A stretch of 15,589 nt of DNA from Nitrospiraceae bacterium (lineage in GTDB: Bacteria > Nitrospirota > Nitrospiria > Nitrospirales > UBA8639). The stretch spans positions 1 to 15,589 of the forward strand of contig DOFS01000105.1 of assembly GCA_003523945.1 (NCBI GenBank). The letters are read 5' to 3'. The translations under genes were made by a program, and so were the position numbers. Positions within the stretch are counted from its first letter, which is position 1. Every line of letters begins with the position of its first letter. Below the pieces are notes generated by a model. It saw only the letters and a list, made by a program, of their open reading frames with translations, was not told the origin of the DNA and ran no database searches. Of this stretch, positions 7,566 to 15,497 are shown piece by piece.

Positions 7566-8537
7566 ATGAATCATTTGGGCCTCAAATCAGGAATCATCTT
7601 CTGTCTGGTCTGGATTTTCGGGGCGGGAGTACCCGCCCTGGGGGCGGATGTGAGTCTCCTCCTTGATGGAGGGACCACTCGTGTGGGGAAACGGGTCAAA
7701 AGTATGCTGGAACTTCGTCGGGAAAATGTCATCCTCCAGAATTTGGATTTCTCCTGCGGAGCTGCGGCGCTGGCGACGGTTTTACGATACGGGTTTGGCG
7801 AAGATACGTCGGAACGAGAATTAATCTCCCTGATTTTCGTGTTTGGACAGACCCCGGAAAAAGGCGTGAAAAAATATTTCAAGCGGCAAGGATTTACCTT
7901 GTTGGACCTCAAACGGGCGGCTCGCGCCAAAGGTTTCCCCAGTGTGGGTTATAAGGGAATGACCTTTGAGGAGCTGATTGAGACATTGGAAGAGGAGCGA
8001 TTACCAATTCTGGTTCCGGTCCGGCCGATGGACTATAACCATTTTGTGGTGGTGAAAGGGGTCATCGGAAACCGGGTGTATTTTGCTGATCCAGCCTTTG
8101 GCAATAAAACCATGACCGTCAGCCAATTCACAGATGTCTGGATTGATGGCATTGGTTTTATTGTCAAAGCCCGTCCTGACATGGTAAAAAACAGCGGTCG
8201 TCACGTAGTCCAGTCTGATGAAGAACTGGAACTAATCACGGCAGGGGGATCAACAGCGATTAAAGAAATCGAAGAGTCGCCCCCATCCGACACTTTACTG
8301 GACGTCACCTCAACCAGGGACTCTGTCGATTATTGGCGGATCCAAAAGTTTATGATTCCAGTCGCTCCCCACCTCTCACCCAATCTGACTCCCACCATTC
8401 AAACGACAGATGGTCAGAATTTGATCTCCACCTTCCAGGTCCAGGGATTTCAGGGTGCGCTCCAACTGGGCCGTCCATCCGGAAACTTCCTTGATTTCTC
8501 ACCACCGCCAGGTCAAGCCCTAAGTAGCGGAAATTAA
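7566..8537 (+). CDS. Exported C39-family cysteine peptidase with a substrate-like C-terminal tail
   Basis: 323 residues from the ATG at 7566, 4 nt after the previous stop (an ATG at 7530 overlapping that gene is the alternative; neither has a clear ribosome site, so coupling is likely). A signal peptide (cut near PALGA, 27) precedes a peptidase C39 domain, about 50-203: oxyanion Gln58, catalytic Cys64 in DFSCGAAAL, His159 in YNHFVVVKG and Asp175 in YFADPAFG. C39 domains usually sit on ABC exporters and cut double-glycine leaders in the cytoplasm. This one has no transporter and should act in the periplasm, like FapD of Pseudomonas. After the domain comes EELELITAGG (219-228), resembling the motif of the three upstream proteins, then about 95 residues with FQVQGFQGALQLG. 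This suggests self-cleavage. Confidence 0.88.
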   Translation: MNHLGLKSGIIFCLVWIFGAGVPALGADVSLLLDGGTTRVGKRVKSMLELRRENVILQNLDFSCGAAALATVLRYGFGEDTSERELISLIFVFGQTPEKGVKKYFKRQGFTLLDLKRAARAKGFPSVGYKGMTFEELIETLEEERLPILVPVRPMDYNHFVVVKGVIGNRVYFADPAFGNKTMTVSQFTDVWIDGIGFIVKARPDMVKNSGRHVVQSDEELELITAGGSTAIKEIEESPPSDTLLDVTSTRDSVDYWRIQKFMIPVAPHLSPNLTPTIQTTDGQNLISTFQVQGFQGALQLGRPSGNFLDFSPPPGQALSSGN

Positions 8538-9878
8538 GTGAGAAGCCCAGGGAAGACATCAAGAAAAGGTGTCTTTCTTTTTTTATCATTGGTGATCCTG
8601 GAATTCTTTTTTCTACACGGGCCGGCATTCAGCCAGGAGCCAGCTACACCACCACCTACCCTTCAACAATCAAGCGAGACCACTTCTCCGTCTCCTTCCA
8701 CTCCACCCGTCTCTTCTCCCACGGCCCAGCCCGTTACCCCCACCGTCCCCCAAGAAGTCCCGCAGGTTTCAGCAGACAGTGAGGAGGAATCAGAACGAGA
8801 AGTCACCAGAATTCCACTCGTAGGTGTCGAGAGAGGCGGCGTCCTGCTCCAAAAAGATCAATTGGTCCTTGAACCGGCACTGACGTATACCTTTGGTACG
8901 AATACACGATTAATTGTGAGCGGATTTAGTGTCCTGCCTCTGATTGTCTTAGGTGATTTGGAATCTGAAAAAACCACTTCCCAAACCACTACGCCCGCAT
9001 TAGGGTTCCGGTATGGCCTGATGAGAGGGCTTCAAATAGATGGACGTCTGCCCCTTGTGTACCAGACCATCACCCGTCTCCGGGTGTCCACCGAAACGAC
9101 CGGACAGGTGGAGGAAAGCTCAGAAGAATGGGGCATTGGAGATATCTCTTTTGCTCTCAGCTATCAATTTCTTTACGAACAGGGTTGGTACCCAGATATG
9201 GTTGTGAGAATTGGAGCAACCGCTCCAACCGGACGAAGCCAATTTGACATTTTCGAAAATATTGCCGCAAGAGGTCCCATCTCGAATGTCGAGGAATTTC
9301 TCACCCGTTTGAATGATGAAGGGGCGGCCTTGGGAACGGGCCGATGGTTCATCGACACGAGCATCTCGGGTGTGAAAGCCTTGGACCCGGCTATTCTTTT
9401 TGGATCATTGGGTTATAGTTATTCGCCACCGGTCTCCGAAACGTTGATTCGCATCACGGCCAACGCCGTCGGAGAAGGGATAGCGCTTATTCCCGAACCG
9501 ATTCAAGCAGGGCTCGGCCCGGTCAATCAGATTAGCCAAAACCTGGGAATGGCCATTGCGCTCAACAACCGTGTATCGATGAATTTTTCCTTTTCCAATC
9601 TGGTTCGGTTTGCAACAAAAGTTGACGGTCAAAAAGTACCTGACTCCAACATCCATGTGAGCACTCTCAATATGGGGTTCAACGTGGCTATCACTTCGCA
9701 GGTGACAACCAATGTCTCCGGTGCCATAGGGCTGACCCCTGATGCACCAGACTTTGCCTTTACACTGACAACCCCCATCTCAATCACTCACCCATTCGAT
9801 CGCTCCATCAAATGGCTGAGCAGTCTGTTTTCCACTTCCGCCCCACCTCCGGAAGGTCAGGAGCCAACGGCTCAATAA
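8538..9878 (+). CDS. Outer-membrane beta-barrel protein, candidate exporter (FapF-like role)
   Basis: 446 residues. The GTG at 8538 touches the TAA of the peptidase gene, so translation is coupled. A long signal peptide (hydrophobic 11-30, likely cut after AFS, 32) is followed by a Pro/Ser/Thr-rich linker (36-75), an acidic stretch, and from about 92 a run of amphipathic strands through to about 430. Strand pairs such as GDISFALSYQF (201-211) and the turn GATAPTG (226-232) are typical of the 'phenol MetA degradation' type barrel family, which contains channel or transport proteins. There is a short tail after the barrel (STSAPPPEGQEPTAQ). As last gene after three exported proteins and their presumed peptidase, it is the natural pore for surface delivery, as FapF is for Fap fibres. 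FapF has a coiled-coil plug before its barrel; here the linker is Pro-rich instead. Confidence 0.8.
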   Translation: MRSPGKTSRKGVFLFLSLVILEFFFLHGPAFSQEPATPPPTLQQSSETTSPSPSTPPVSSPTAQPVTPTVPQEVPQVSADSEEESEREVTRIPLVGVERGGVLLQKDQLVLEPALTYTFGTNTRLIVSGFSVLPLIVLGDLESEKTTSQTTTPALGFRYGLMRGLQIDGRLPLVYQTITRLRVSTETTGQVEESSEEWGIGDISFALSYQFLYEQGWYPDMVVRIGATAPTGRSQFDIFENIAARGPISNVEEFLTRLNDEGAALGTGRWFIDTSISGVKALDPAILFGSLGYSYSPPVSETLIRITANAVGEGIALIPEPIQAGLGPVNQISQNLGMAIALNNRVSMNFSFSNLVRFATKVDGQKVPDSNIHVSTLNMGFNVAITSQVTTNVSGAIGLTPDAPDFAFTLTTPISITHPFDRSIKWLSSLFSTSAPPPEGQEPTAQ

Positions 9879-10083
9879 GGCGTTTAGTCCGAGATTTCAA
9901 GGCTTCATTTCCCCGAGTGACACAACTTCGCTCGACTGCCCCACTTGTAAAGCTTCCACCCATTTTCCCGTGTATGGCGTTCACTGTTATTGATGTGTAA
10001 TCTAATGTCTGCGAGATTGCCAGTCTCCATAAAATGAGGTTCATTGAAGTACGCAACCTCACGTCCCTGGCACTGGAAAATCA

Positions 10084-10100
10084 AGAGGATATTATCCTCT
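10084..10100. repeat. Perfect 17-nt palindrome
   Basis: Arms AGAGGATA and TATCCTCT are exact reverse complements around a single T. There is no T tract on either side, so an operator-like site is more plausible than a terminator. No adjacent promoter defines its target. Confidence 0.4.
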
Positions 10101-10146
10101 CAACAATTACATGACCGACCCATCGTTGTGTATTGAGTGTTAGGCT

Positions 10147-10175
10147 TTGGATGGAGAGAGCGACACGCATATAAT
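10147..10175 (+). promoter_or_regulatory. Sigma-70-like promoter without a downstream gene
   Basis: TTGGAT, a 17-nt spacer and a perfect TATAAT (10170-10175) form a promoter-like pair on the plus strand. The -35 matches only three of six bases. No plus-strand gene follows before the hairpin at 10414-10451. Confidence 0.35.
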
Positions 10176-10181
10176 AATTCC

Positions 10182-10455
10182 AGCACGGTCATTTTCCTCA
10201 GGTGCATTTCCATAGACAGTGTTTCTCTACCGCACATTATTGTGGTCAGCTTGATGCTGGACATGGCCGGATAGGCTGGGATCAATCTGCTCGCTCTGCA
10301 TACGAGGTTCGATTTTAGGAATGAGTCTTTTCACTCCGGTCTTGGCCATTCCTAATTGGTATTTGAGTAAATTCATTCGCCGGGATAGCCGAAGAAGAAT
10401 CGAGACATGAAAAAGGGCTTTCCAGGAATCACTCGCATCCCGGAAAGCCCTAGTA
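10182..10455 (+). ncRNA. Candidate small RNA (promoter to hairpin)
   Basis: If the promoter at 10147-10175 is active, the transcript would run about 270 nt to the hairpin at 10414-10451, whose plus-strand side is followed by a weak AGTAATTTT tail. The inside contains a 9-bp perfect stem (10315-10323 with 10347-10355, 23-nt loop). No known RNA family is recognised. This is a weak call. Confidence 0.18.
10410..10451 (-). terminator. Intrinsic terminator of the bacterioferritin gene
   Basis: Exact 10-bp arms AGGGCTTTCC (10414-10423) and GGAAAGCCCT (10442-10451) with an 18-nt loop. On the minus strand the stem runs directly into TTTTTCATG. It lies 25 bp beyond the bacterioferritin stop codon. 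Confidence 0.85.
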
Positions 10456-10475
10456 ATTTTGAGGAGCAGGAACGC

Positions 10476-10949
10476 TTATTCTTTGTGCATGTGTTGTGCC
10501 AGATAATTTTCCACACCCACCTGCTTAATCGTTTCCAATTGCGTTTCGATCCAATCAATATGCTCTTCTTCACTCTTAATAATAGATTCCAATTTTGCCC
10601 GAGTGGTGTAATCTCCGACACTGGCGCAATGCGTAATCGCCTCGGTGAGCAGGGTAACCGCCTCCCGTTCCAATGCCAGATCTGATTTGAATTGCTCAGG
10701 CACCTTCTCTCCGATATTAAGAGTCCCCAGGCGCTGTAAGTTGGGAACTCCCTCTAAATACAGAATATGCTCGATAAGTTCTTCCGCATGCTTCATTTCA
10801 TCGATCGAATGCTTTCTGATTTCATTATGCAGTTGTTCGTATCCCCAGTTTCCACACATTTCGCCGTGCAGAAAATATTGATTGATCGCAGTTAATTCAT
10901 TGGTCAGAATTTTATTAAGAAAATCAACGACACCCTTTTTCGCCTTCAT
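10476..10949 (-). CDS. bfr: Bacterioferritin
   Basis: 157 residues, the family's usual length. Bacterioferritin forms a 24-subunit cytoplasmic shell that oxidises Fe(II) and stores iron as a ferric mineral. The di-iron ferroxidase ligands are all present at the standard positions: E18, E51, H54, E94, E127 and H130. M52, the haem ligand at the subunit interface, is also present, so haem binding is expected. The ATG at 10949 follows AAAGGAGGACTTCT, a very strong ribosome site. A good terminator follows the gene, and it appears to be transcribed alone. Two short inverted repeats lie upstream. No bacterioferritin-associated ferredoxin gene is in the window. Confidence 0.96.
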   Translation of the reverse strand: MKAKKGVVDFLNKILTNELTAINQYFLHGEMCGNWGYEQLHNEIRKHSIDEMKHAEELIEHILYLEGVPNLQRLGTLNIGEKVPEQFKSDLALEREAVTLLTEAITHCASVGDYTTRAKLESIIKSEEEHIDWIETQLETIKQVGVENYLAQHMHKE

Positions 10950-10974
10950 AGAAGTCCTCCTTTATTGAAAATTG

Positions 10975-11013
10975 TCTCAGACTTGAGAAATTAAGATTGA
11001 TGTTTCAATCAAT
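10975..11013 (-). promoter_or_regulatory. Paired inverted repeats upstream of bacterioferritin
   Basis: TCTCA-GACT-TGAGA (10975-10988) and ATTGAT-GTTTCA-ATCAAT (10996-11013) lie 26-64 bp upstream of the start codon, in AT-rich sequence where the promoter should be. They could bind an iron or redox regulator. Neither is a clear Fur box. Confidence 0.3.
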
Positions 11014-11185
11014 TTTATTATTTTATCGGTCCAGCTTCGTTATGGTCAATGGTTTTATTTAGGGAAAATCAATTAATATCGATTTCCTTTCTCAACTTCG
11101 TTGATTCGAATGTTCATCTTCAACAATTAATGTCCGGGGGATATTTCTCCACACAGATTTTTTCTTATCTCTCTAATTACAATCC

Positions 11186-11506
11186 TCACTCAACTCTCAC
11201 GGCGGTCCCGCTAATACTGACCATCAACATACTCCCGGTTTCCCCCATGACTTCATAGTCCAAATCGATTCCGACAATGGCATTGGCTCCTACCCTCAAG
11301 GCTTCCTCCTGAATTTCCTGAAAGGCGATCTCCCGCGCCCGTCGCAACTCTTTTTCATAGGCCCCTGATCGGCCGCCAACAATGTCACGGATATTAGCAA
11401 AAAAATCTTTAAAAAAATTCGTGCCTAAAATAGCTTCGCCGGCGACAACGCCTAAATAGTCTTTAATCTGATGGCCTTCAACATTGGGCGTAGTTGTCAG
11501 AATCAT
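11186..11506 (-). CDS. YbjQ/UPF0145 family protein
   Basis: 106 residues, matching the usual length of this small, widespread family of soluble proteins whose biochemical role is not established; members form ring-shaped pentamers in structures. Recognisable family features are the N-terminal strand followed by [12 protein letters not shown], the helix with [28 protein letters not shown] and the closing strand [14 protein letters not shown]. The ATG at 11506 follows AAGGAGGGAGAGGAC. It is separated from bacterioferritin by 236 bp on the same strand, so a shared transcript is possible but not needed. Confidence 0.9.
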   Translation of the reverse strand: MILTTTPNVEGHQIKDYLGVVAGEAILGTNFFKDFFANIRDIVGGRSGAYEKELRRAREIAFQEIQEEALRVGANAIVGIDLDYEVMGETGSMLMVSISGTAVRVE

Positions 11507-11586
11507 GTCCTCTCCCTCCTTTTACCTGAGTAGCAAATGCTTCTCAGATACTCTGTTAATTGATGTCCATGAAATGTTCGACGTGG

Positions 11587-11658
11587 GCGCTCCCCTCACA
11601 ATTTCTCCACAACCAGCGCGTGCATGATCGCGTTATGGGAGCGCGACCAAGGGTCGCG
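11587..11658. repeat. Overlapping GC-rich inverted repeats
   Basis: GCGCTCCC (11587-11594) is the exact reverse complement of GGGAGCGC (11637-11644). The latter overlaps a second perfect hairpin, CGCGACC-AAG-GGTCGCG (11642-11658). The two stems compete for 11642-11644, so an RNA from here could take two folds. No T tract follows immediately. Confidence 0.45.
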
Positions 11659-11822
11659 AAAGATATAGAGAAAAAATTTTCATCTCTGATCTCAGGATTT
11701 TACCCTGGACATCTTGGTGACCCAACCCGTGGTAGGAGTTTCATCGTTCACTACTATGCCCACCAAATGAGCAATCTGCTGAACGCATTCTCTCCCTTGC
11801 CTTTCAATCGGATCCTAACGAT

Positions 11823-11831
11823 TTATCCACA
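11823..11831 (+). promoter_or_regulatory. Perfect DnaA box
   Basis: TTATCCACA is the highest-affinity DnaA recognition sequence. It lies 177 bp upstream of the dnaE start. A single box does not make an origin; it could couple dnaE expression to DnaA. TTCTCCACA near 11602 is a one-mismatch neighbour. Confidence 0.35.
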
Positions 11832-12007
11832 TACTTGTGCCCATTTTTTCTGGATTACTTTTTTCCATTTCTTCACATGATTTCTTCAATTTATTCTTGC
11901 AATTTTCAAAAAATTCAGAAACCGGACACTGCGTGGTTTTTCGCATAGTGATTTCATTTGACTTCACTCGAGGTGCTCATTAGAATTTTTAGGGAAGGAC
12001 CATATGA

Positions 12008-15000
12008 GTGCCAGCACAATTCGTTCATCTTCATCTTCACACCCAGTATAGCCTCCTCGACGGGGCCAACCAACTCACACCCCTGTTCCAACAGGTGAAG
12101 AATTTTGGAATGCCCGCCGTCGCCATGACCGACCATGGCAATCTCTTTGGCGCCATTGATTTTTATCAAAAAGCCAAAGCTCATGACGTGAAACCCATCA
12201 TCGGATGTGAAGCTTATATGGCTCCAGGCAGCCGCACTCAACGAGCAGGACACCTTGCGCATAACGAGTATTTTCACCTGATTCTTCTTGCCACCAATCA
12301 AGTCGGTTATCACAACCTGATCAAACTCTCCAGCAAGGCCTATCTTGAAGGTTTTTATTATAAGCCTCGCATGGACAAGGAATTATTACAGGAACATCAG
12401 GAAGGTCTCATTGCCCTCTCAGGATGTTTGAGCGGAGAAGTGCCTCAGCTCATTAACCACCAGGATATGGAAGGGGCTCTTCGGGTGGCAGATGAGTATC
12501 GATCAATATTTGGAAAGGACCGCTATTACCTGGAGGTTCAGGCTAACGGTTTGGACCATCAACTTATTGCGAACCGGGGGTTACTGGAGATTCATAAGAA
12601 GCTTGGGATTCCGCTGGTGGGCACGAACGATTGTCATTATCTCAATAAACGAGATGCGCGTCCCCATGAAATCATGTTGTGTCTTCAAACGGGAAAAACG
12701 CTCAAAGATCCCAACCGGATGAAGTTCGACACCGATCAGTTATATGTGAAATCCACCGAAGAAATGATCGCGGAGTTTGCCGAATTCAACCGCGCCGTCT
12801 TGAATACCACCCAAGTGGCCGAGCAGTGCGATCTTCAATTGGAGTTTGGAACATCCTATCTGCCCGATTATCAGGTTCCTGAAGGCCAAACCCATGACTC
12901 GTACCTTCAACACCTTGCAGAGGAAGGCCTTCGAGCCCGTTTACGAGAACGCCCAACGTCCATCCCATTCGAGCTCTACCAGGAGCGACTGCACACCGAA
13001 CTCGCCGTCCTGAATGCCATGGGATATGCCGGGTACTTTTTGGTGGTGTGGGATATCATCAATTTTGCCAGATCCCGCAAGATTCCGGTCGGCCCCGGGC
13101 GCGGATCCGCGGCCGGCAGCCTTGTGGCGTATGCCCTCCGAATCACGGACCTTGATCCCCTCACCTACAACCTGCTCTTTGAACGGTTCCTCAACCCCGA
13201 ACGTGTCACTATGCCTGATATCGACATGGACTTTTGCATGGATCGTCGTGGCGAAGTCATCAACTACGTCATTGAGAAATACGGTGAGGAGCATGTCTGC
13301 CAAATCATTACCTTTGGCACCCTGGGCGCCAAAGCTGCCATCCGGGATGTCGGGAGAGTCATGGACTTCCCCTATGCGGAAGTTGACCGTGTCGCGAAGT
13401 TGGTTCCGACCCAACTCAACATCACCCTTCAAGATGCTCTGAAACAAGAACCGCGCCTTCAGGAACTTGTCGATCAAGATGCCAAAATGAAGGAACTCAT
13501 GGATACAGCCATGGCCTTGGAAGGCCTGGCACGACACGCCTCGACTCATGCCGCCGGTGTGGTCATTTCGCAAAAACCTCTCATGGATCATGTGCCGCTC
13601 TACAAAACGAGCAACGACGAAATCGTGACCCAATACACCATGACGGACCTGGAAAAAGTCGGATTGGTGAAGTTCGATTTTCTGGGGCTCAAAACCCTGA
13701 CGATGATTCATGACGCGGTCAGGATGGTCAATGCCCAGCATCCGGATGAACCTCTATTGGACATCAACAATCTGCCCTTGAATGATGTGCAGACGTTTGA
13801 GTTGCTCAGCTCTGGAAAAACTTCAGGAATTTTCCAGCTGGAAAGTTCGGGCATGCGAAACCTGTTGGTCAAAATCAAACCCGAAACGTTTGAAGACCTG
13901 ATCGCCATCCTCGCGCTCTATCGTCCTGGCCCGCTAGAGAGCGGCATGGTGGACGATTTCATTAAACGAAAACGCGACGCCTCCCAAATTGTCTATGACC
14001 CCCCACAATTAGAACCCATTCTCAAAGAAACCTACGGGGTAATCGTCTACCAGGAACAGGTCATGGCCGTCGCCAACCAGTTAGCCGGATTTTCATTAGG
14101 ACAAGCCGACTTGCTCCGCCGGGCGATGGGCAAGAAAAAACATGAAGAAATGGCCAAACAAAAGGAATTGTTTGTCTCGGGTGCCAAAGAGAAAGGAATC
14201 CCGAACAAACTCTCCGAGAAATTATTTGATCAAATGGCTTTTTTCGCAGGGTACGGATTCAACAAGTCTCACTCAGCCGCCTATGCGGTGGTCACCTACC
14301 AAACCGCTTACCTCAAAGCCCATTTTCCCACTGAATTTATGGCGGCCTTACTGACCTCTGAAATGGGAAATACGGACAAGATGGTCGGCTATTTTACCGA
14401 ATGCCGTGAATTGGGGGTCCACATTCTACCGCCGGATGCCAACCAAAGTTTGAAAAATTTCAGCGTCGTGCCTGAGGGTATCCGATTTGGGCTGGTGGCG
14501 ATTAAAAACGTCGGGGGAAACGCCGTGGACGTGATTTTAGAATCACGAGACTCGGAAGGCCCATTTTCCTCTTTTATCGATTTTTGTTGCCGCATTGATT
14601 CACAGAAGGTCAACAAACGCGTGTTGGAAGGACTCATTAAGGTCGGGGCATTCGATTCCATGGGGCTCTCGCGTGCCAGTGTGTTTCAGGTCCTGGATGA
14701 AGCCCTGGACCATGCCTCGACGGTACAACGCAACAAACGGGAGGGGCAAACCAGTCTGTTTGAAATGCTGGATCCGGAACCCGCAAAACCAAAGCAGGAC
14801 GGCTTTGGTTTCGTCATCCCACAGATTCCCGAATGGTCTCAGAATGACTTACTCAAATACGAAAGAGAGCTGACCGGCTTTTACATCACCGCGCATCCTC
14901 TCAACCGTCACAGTGTGGGGATTACCCATTTCTCTACCTGCTCTACCCAATCGATTCGCGACGTGGGCGACGGACGCGAGGTCAAGGTCTGCGGGGTCAT

Positions 15001-15472
15001 CTCAGGCCTCAAAATTACGACGACCAAAAAAGGCAACAGGATGGCCTACGCCCAATTGGAAGACTTGCATGGAACCGTAGAAGCTATTATTTTCCCTGAA
15101 ACCTTTAAACACCACGAAGAATTATTAGGTCCGGAATCGGTTGTTCGGATTACCGGGACGGTTGACCTGATGGATAACGGCGCCCGCATCAAAGCCACCA
15201 GAATCGAATCGCTCACTCAATTAGAAAATGAAACGGTGAAGCATGTGACGCTCCAGGTCCACGAACAGGACGTTCTCCCTCACCATCTGCTAGACTTAAA
15301 GGACATATTCGAGCGCCATCGCGGGCCGACCCCTATTTCGTTGGCGTTTCACTTGCATCCCAATGTAACGGCCAGCATGTCAGGATTATCGAATATCGGT
15401 ATTGCTCCGTCCCCGGAGTTTTTAGAAGAAGTGGAACATCTCCTCGGCGCATCCACGGTCACCTTCCAATAA
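12008..15472 (+). CDS. dnaE: DNA polymerase III alpha subunit (DnaE)
   Basis: 1154 residues, the usual size for DnaE, the chromosomal replicative polymerase. The start is GTG at 12008, after GGGAAGGA; an ATG at 12004 is out of frame and meets a stop after 15 codons. Domains in order: PHP (1-280), palm/fingers (280-800, with PGRGSAAGSLVAYAL), helix-hairpin-helix region, and a C-terminal OB fold (about 995-1080, VKVCGVISGLKITTT). Catalytic aspartates are D404 and D406 (PDIDMDF) and D557 (KFDFLGL). The nine metal ligands of an intact PHP site all seem present: H9, H11, D42, H43, E68, H90, C140, D208 and H210. E. coli DnaE has lost several of these. The next gene, accA, starts 25 bp downstream, as in the common dnaE-accA arrangement. 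Confidence 0.98.
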   Translation: MPAQFVHLHLHTQYSLLDGANQLTPLFQQVKNFGMPAVAMTDHGNLFGAIDFYQKAKAHDVKPIIGCEAYMAPGSRTQRAGHLAHNEYFHLILLATNQVGYHNLIKLSSKAYLEGFYYKPRMDKELLQEHQEGLIALSGCLSGEVPQLINHQDMEGALRVADEYRSIFGKDRYYLEVQANGLDHQLIANRGLLEIHKKLGIPLVGTNDCHYLNKRDARPHEIMLCLQTGKTLKDPNRMKFDTDQLYVKSTEEMIAEFAEFNRAVLNTTQVAEQCDLQLEFGTSYLPDYQVPEGQTHDSYLQHLAEEGLRARLRERPTSIPFELYQERLHTELAVLNAMGYAGYFLVVWDIINFARSRKIPVGPGRGSAAGSLVAYALRITDLDPLTYNLLFERFLNPERVTMPDIDMDFCMDRRGEVINYVIEKYGEEHVCQIITFGTLGAKAAIRDVGRVMDFPYAEVDRVAKLVPTQLNITLQDALKQEPRLQELVDQDAKMKELMDTAMALEGLARHASTHAAGVVISQKPLMDHVPLYKTSNDEIVTQYTMTDLEKVGLVKFDFLGLKTLTMIHDAVRMVNAQHPDEPLLDINNLPLNDVQTFELLSSGKTSGIFQLESSGMRNLLVKIKPETFEDLIAILALYRPGPLESGMVDDFIKRKRDASQIVYDPPQLEPILKETYGVIVYQEQVMAVANQLAGFSLGQADLLRRAMGKKKHEEMAKQKELFVSGAKEKGIPNKLSEKLFDQMAFFAGYGFNKSHSAAYAVVTYQTAYLKAHFPTEFMAALLTSEMGNTDKMVGYFTECRELGVHILPPDANQSLKNFSVVPEGIRFGLVAIKNVGGNAVDVILESRDSEGPFSSFIDFCCRIDSQKVNKRVLEGLIKVGAFDSMGLSRASVFQVLDEALDHASTVQRNKREGQTSLFEMLDPEPAKPKQDGFGFVIPQIPEWSQNDLLKYERELTGFYITAHPLNRHSVGITHFSTCSTQSIRDVGDGREVKVCGVISGLKITTTKKGNRMAYAQLEDLHGTVEAIIFPETFKHHEELLGPESVVRITGTVDLMDNGARIKATRIESLTQLENETVKHVTLQVHEQDVLPHHLLDLKDIFERHRGPTPISLAFHLHPNVTASMSGLSNIGIAPSPEFLEEVEHLLGASTVTFQ

Positions 15473-15497
15473 TTTCCCTCTACCAAGGAGCCTGTCC

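Larger units (their letters stand above)
9879..10475. other. Intergenic region between export cluster and bacterioferritin
   Basis: About 600 bp without a credible gene. I see no clear terminator directly after the barrel gene. The region contains a perfect palindrome (10084-10100), an orphan sigma-70-like promoter (10147-10175), a 9-bp stem TTAGGAATG/CATTCCTAA (10315-10355) and the bacterioferritin terminator (10414-10451). Confidence 0.6.
11507..12007. other. Intergenic region upstream of dnaE
   Basis: About 500 bp between divergent genes, holding the promoters of both. It contains a GC-rich inverted-repeat block (11587-11658), a perfect DnaA box (11823-11831), and an AT-rich stretch from about 11830 to 11960 next to dnaE. 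No clear -35/-10 pair could be chosen. The short open frame at 11560-11880 lacks coding character. Confidence 0.55.

Noticed and set aside
7566..8537. Bacteriocin ABC exporter reading of the C39 gene
   Set aside because: There is a signal peptide but no transmembrane or ATPase domain, and the protein ends after a short tail; it is a standalone exported peptidase.
10487..10501. Sigma-54-like sequence TGGCAC-N5-ATGC on the minus strand
   Set aside because: Matches nine of ten positions but lies inside the last codons of bacterioferritin, pointing at that gene's own terminator with nothing to express. Likely chance.
12941..13741. 266-codon open frame opposite dnaE
   Set aside because: Antisense shadow of highly conserved polymerase sequence, with no ribosome site or recognisable fold.
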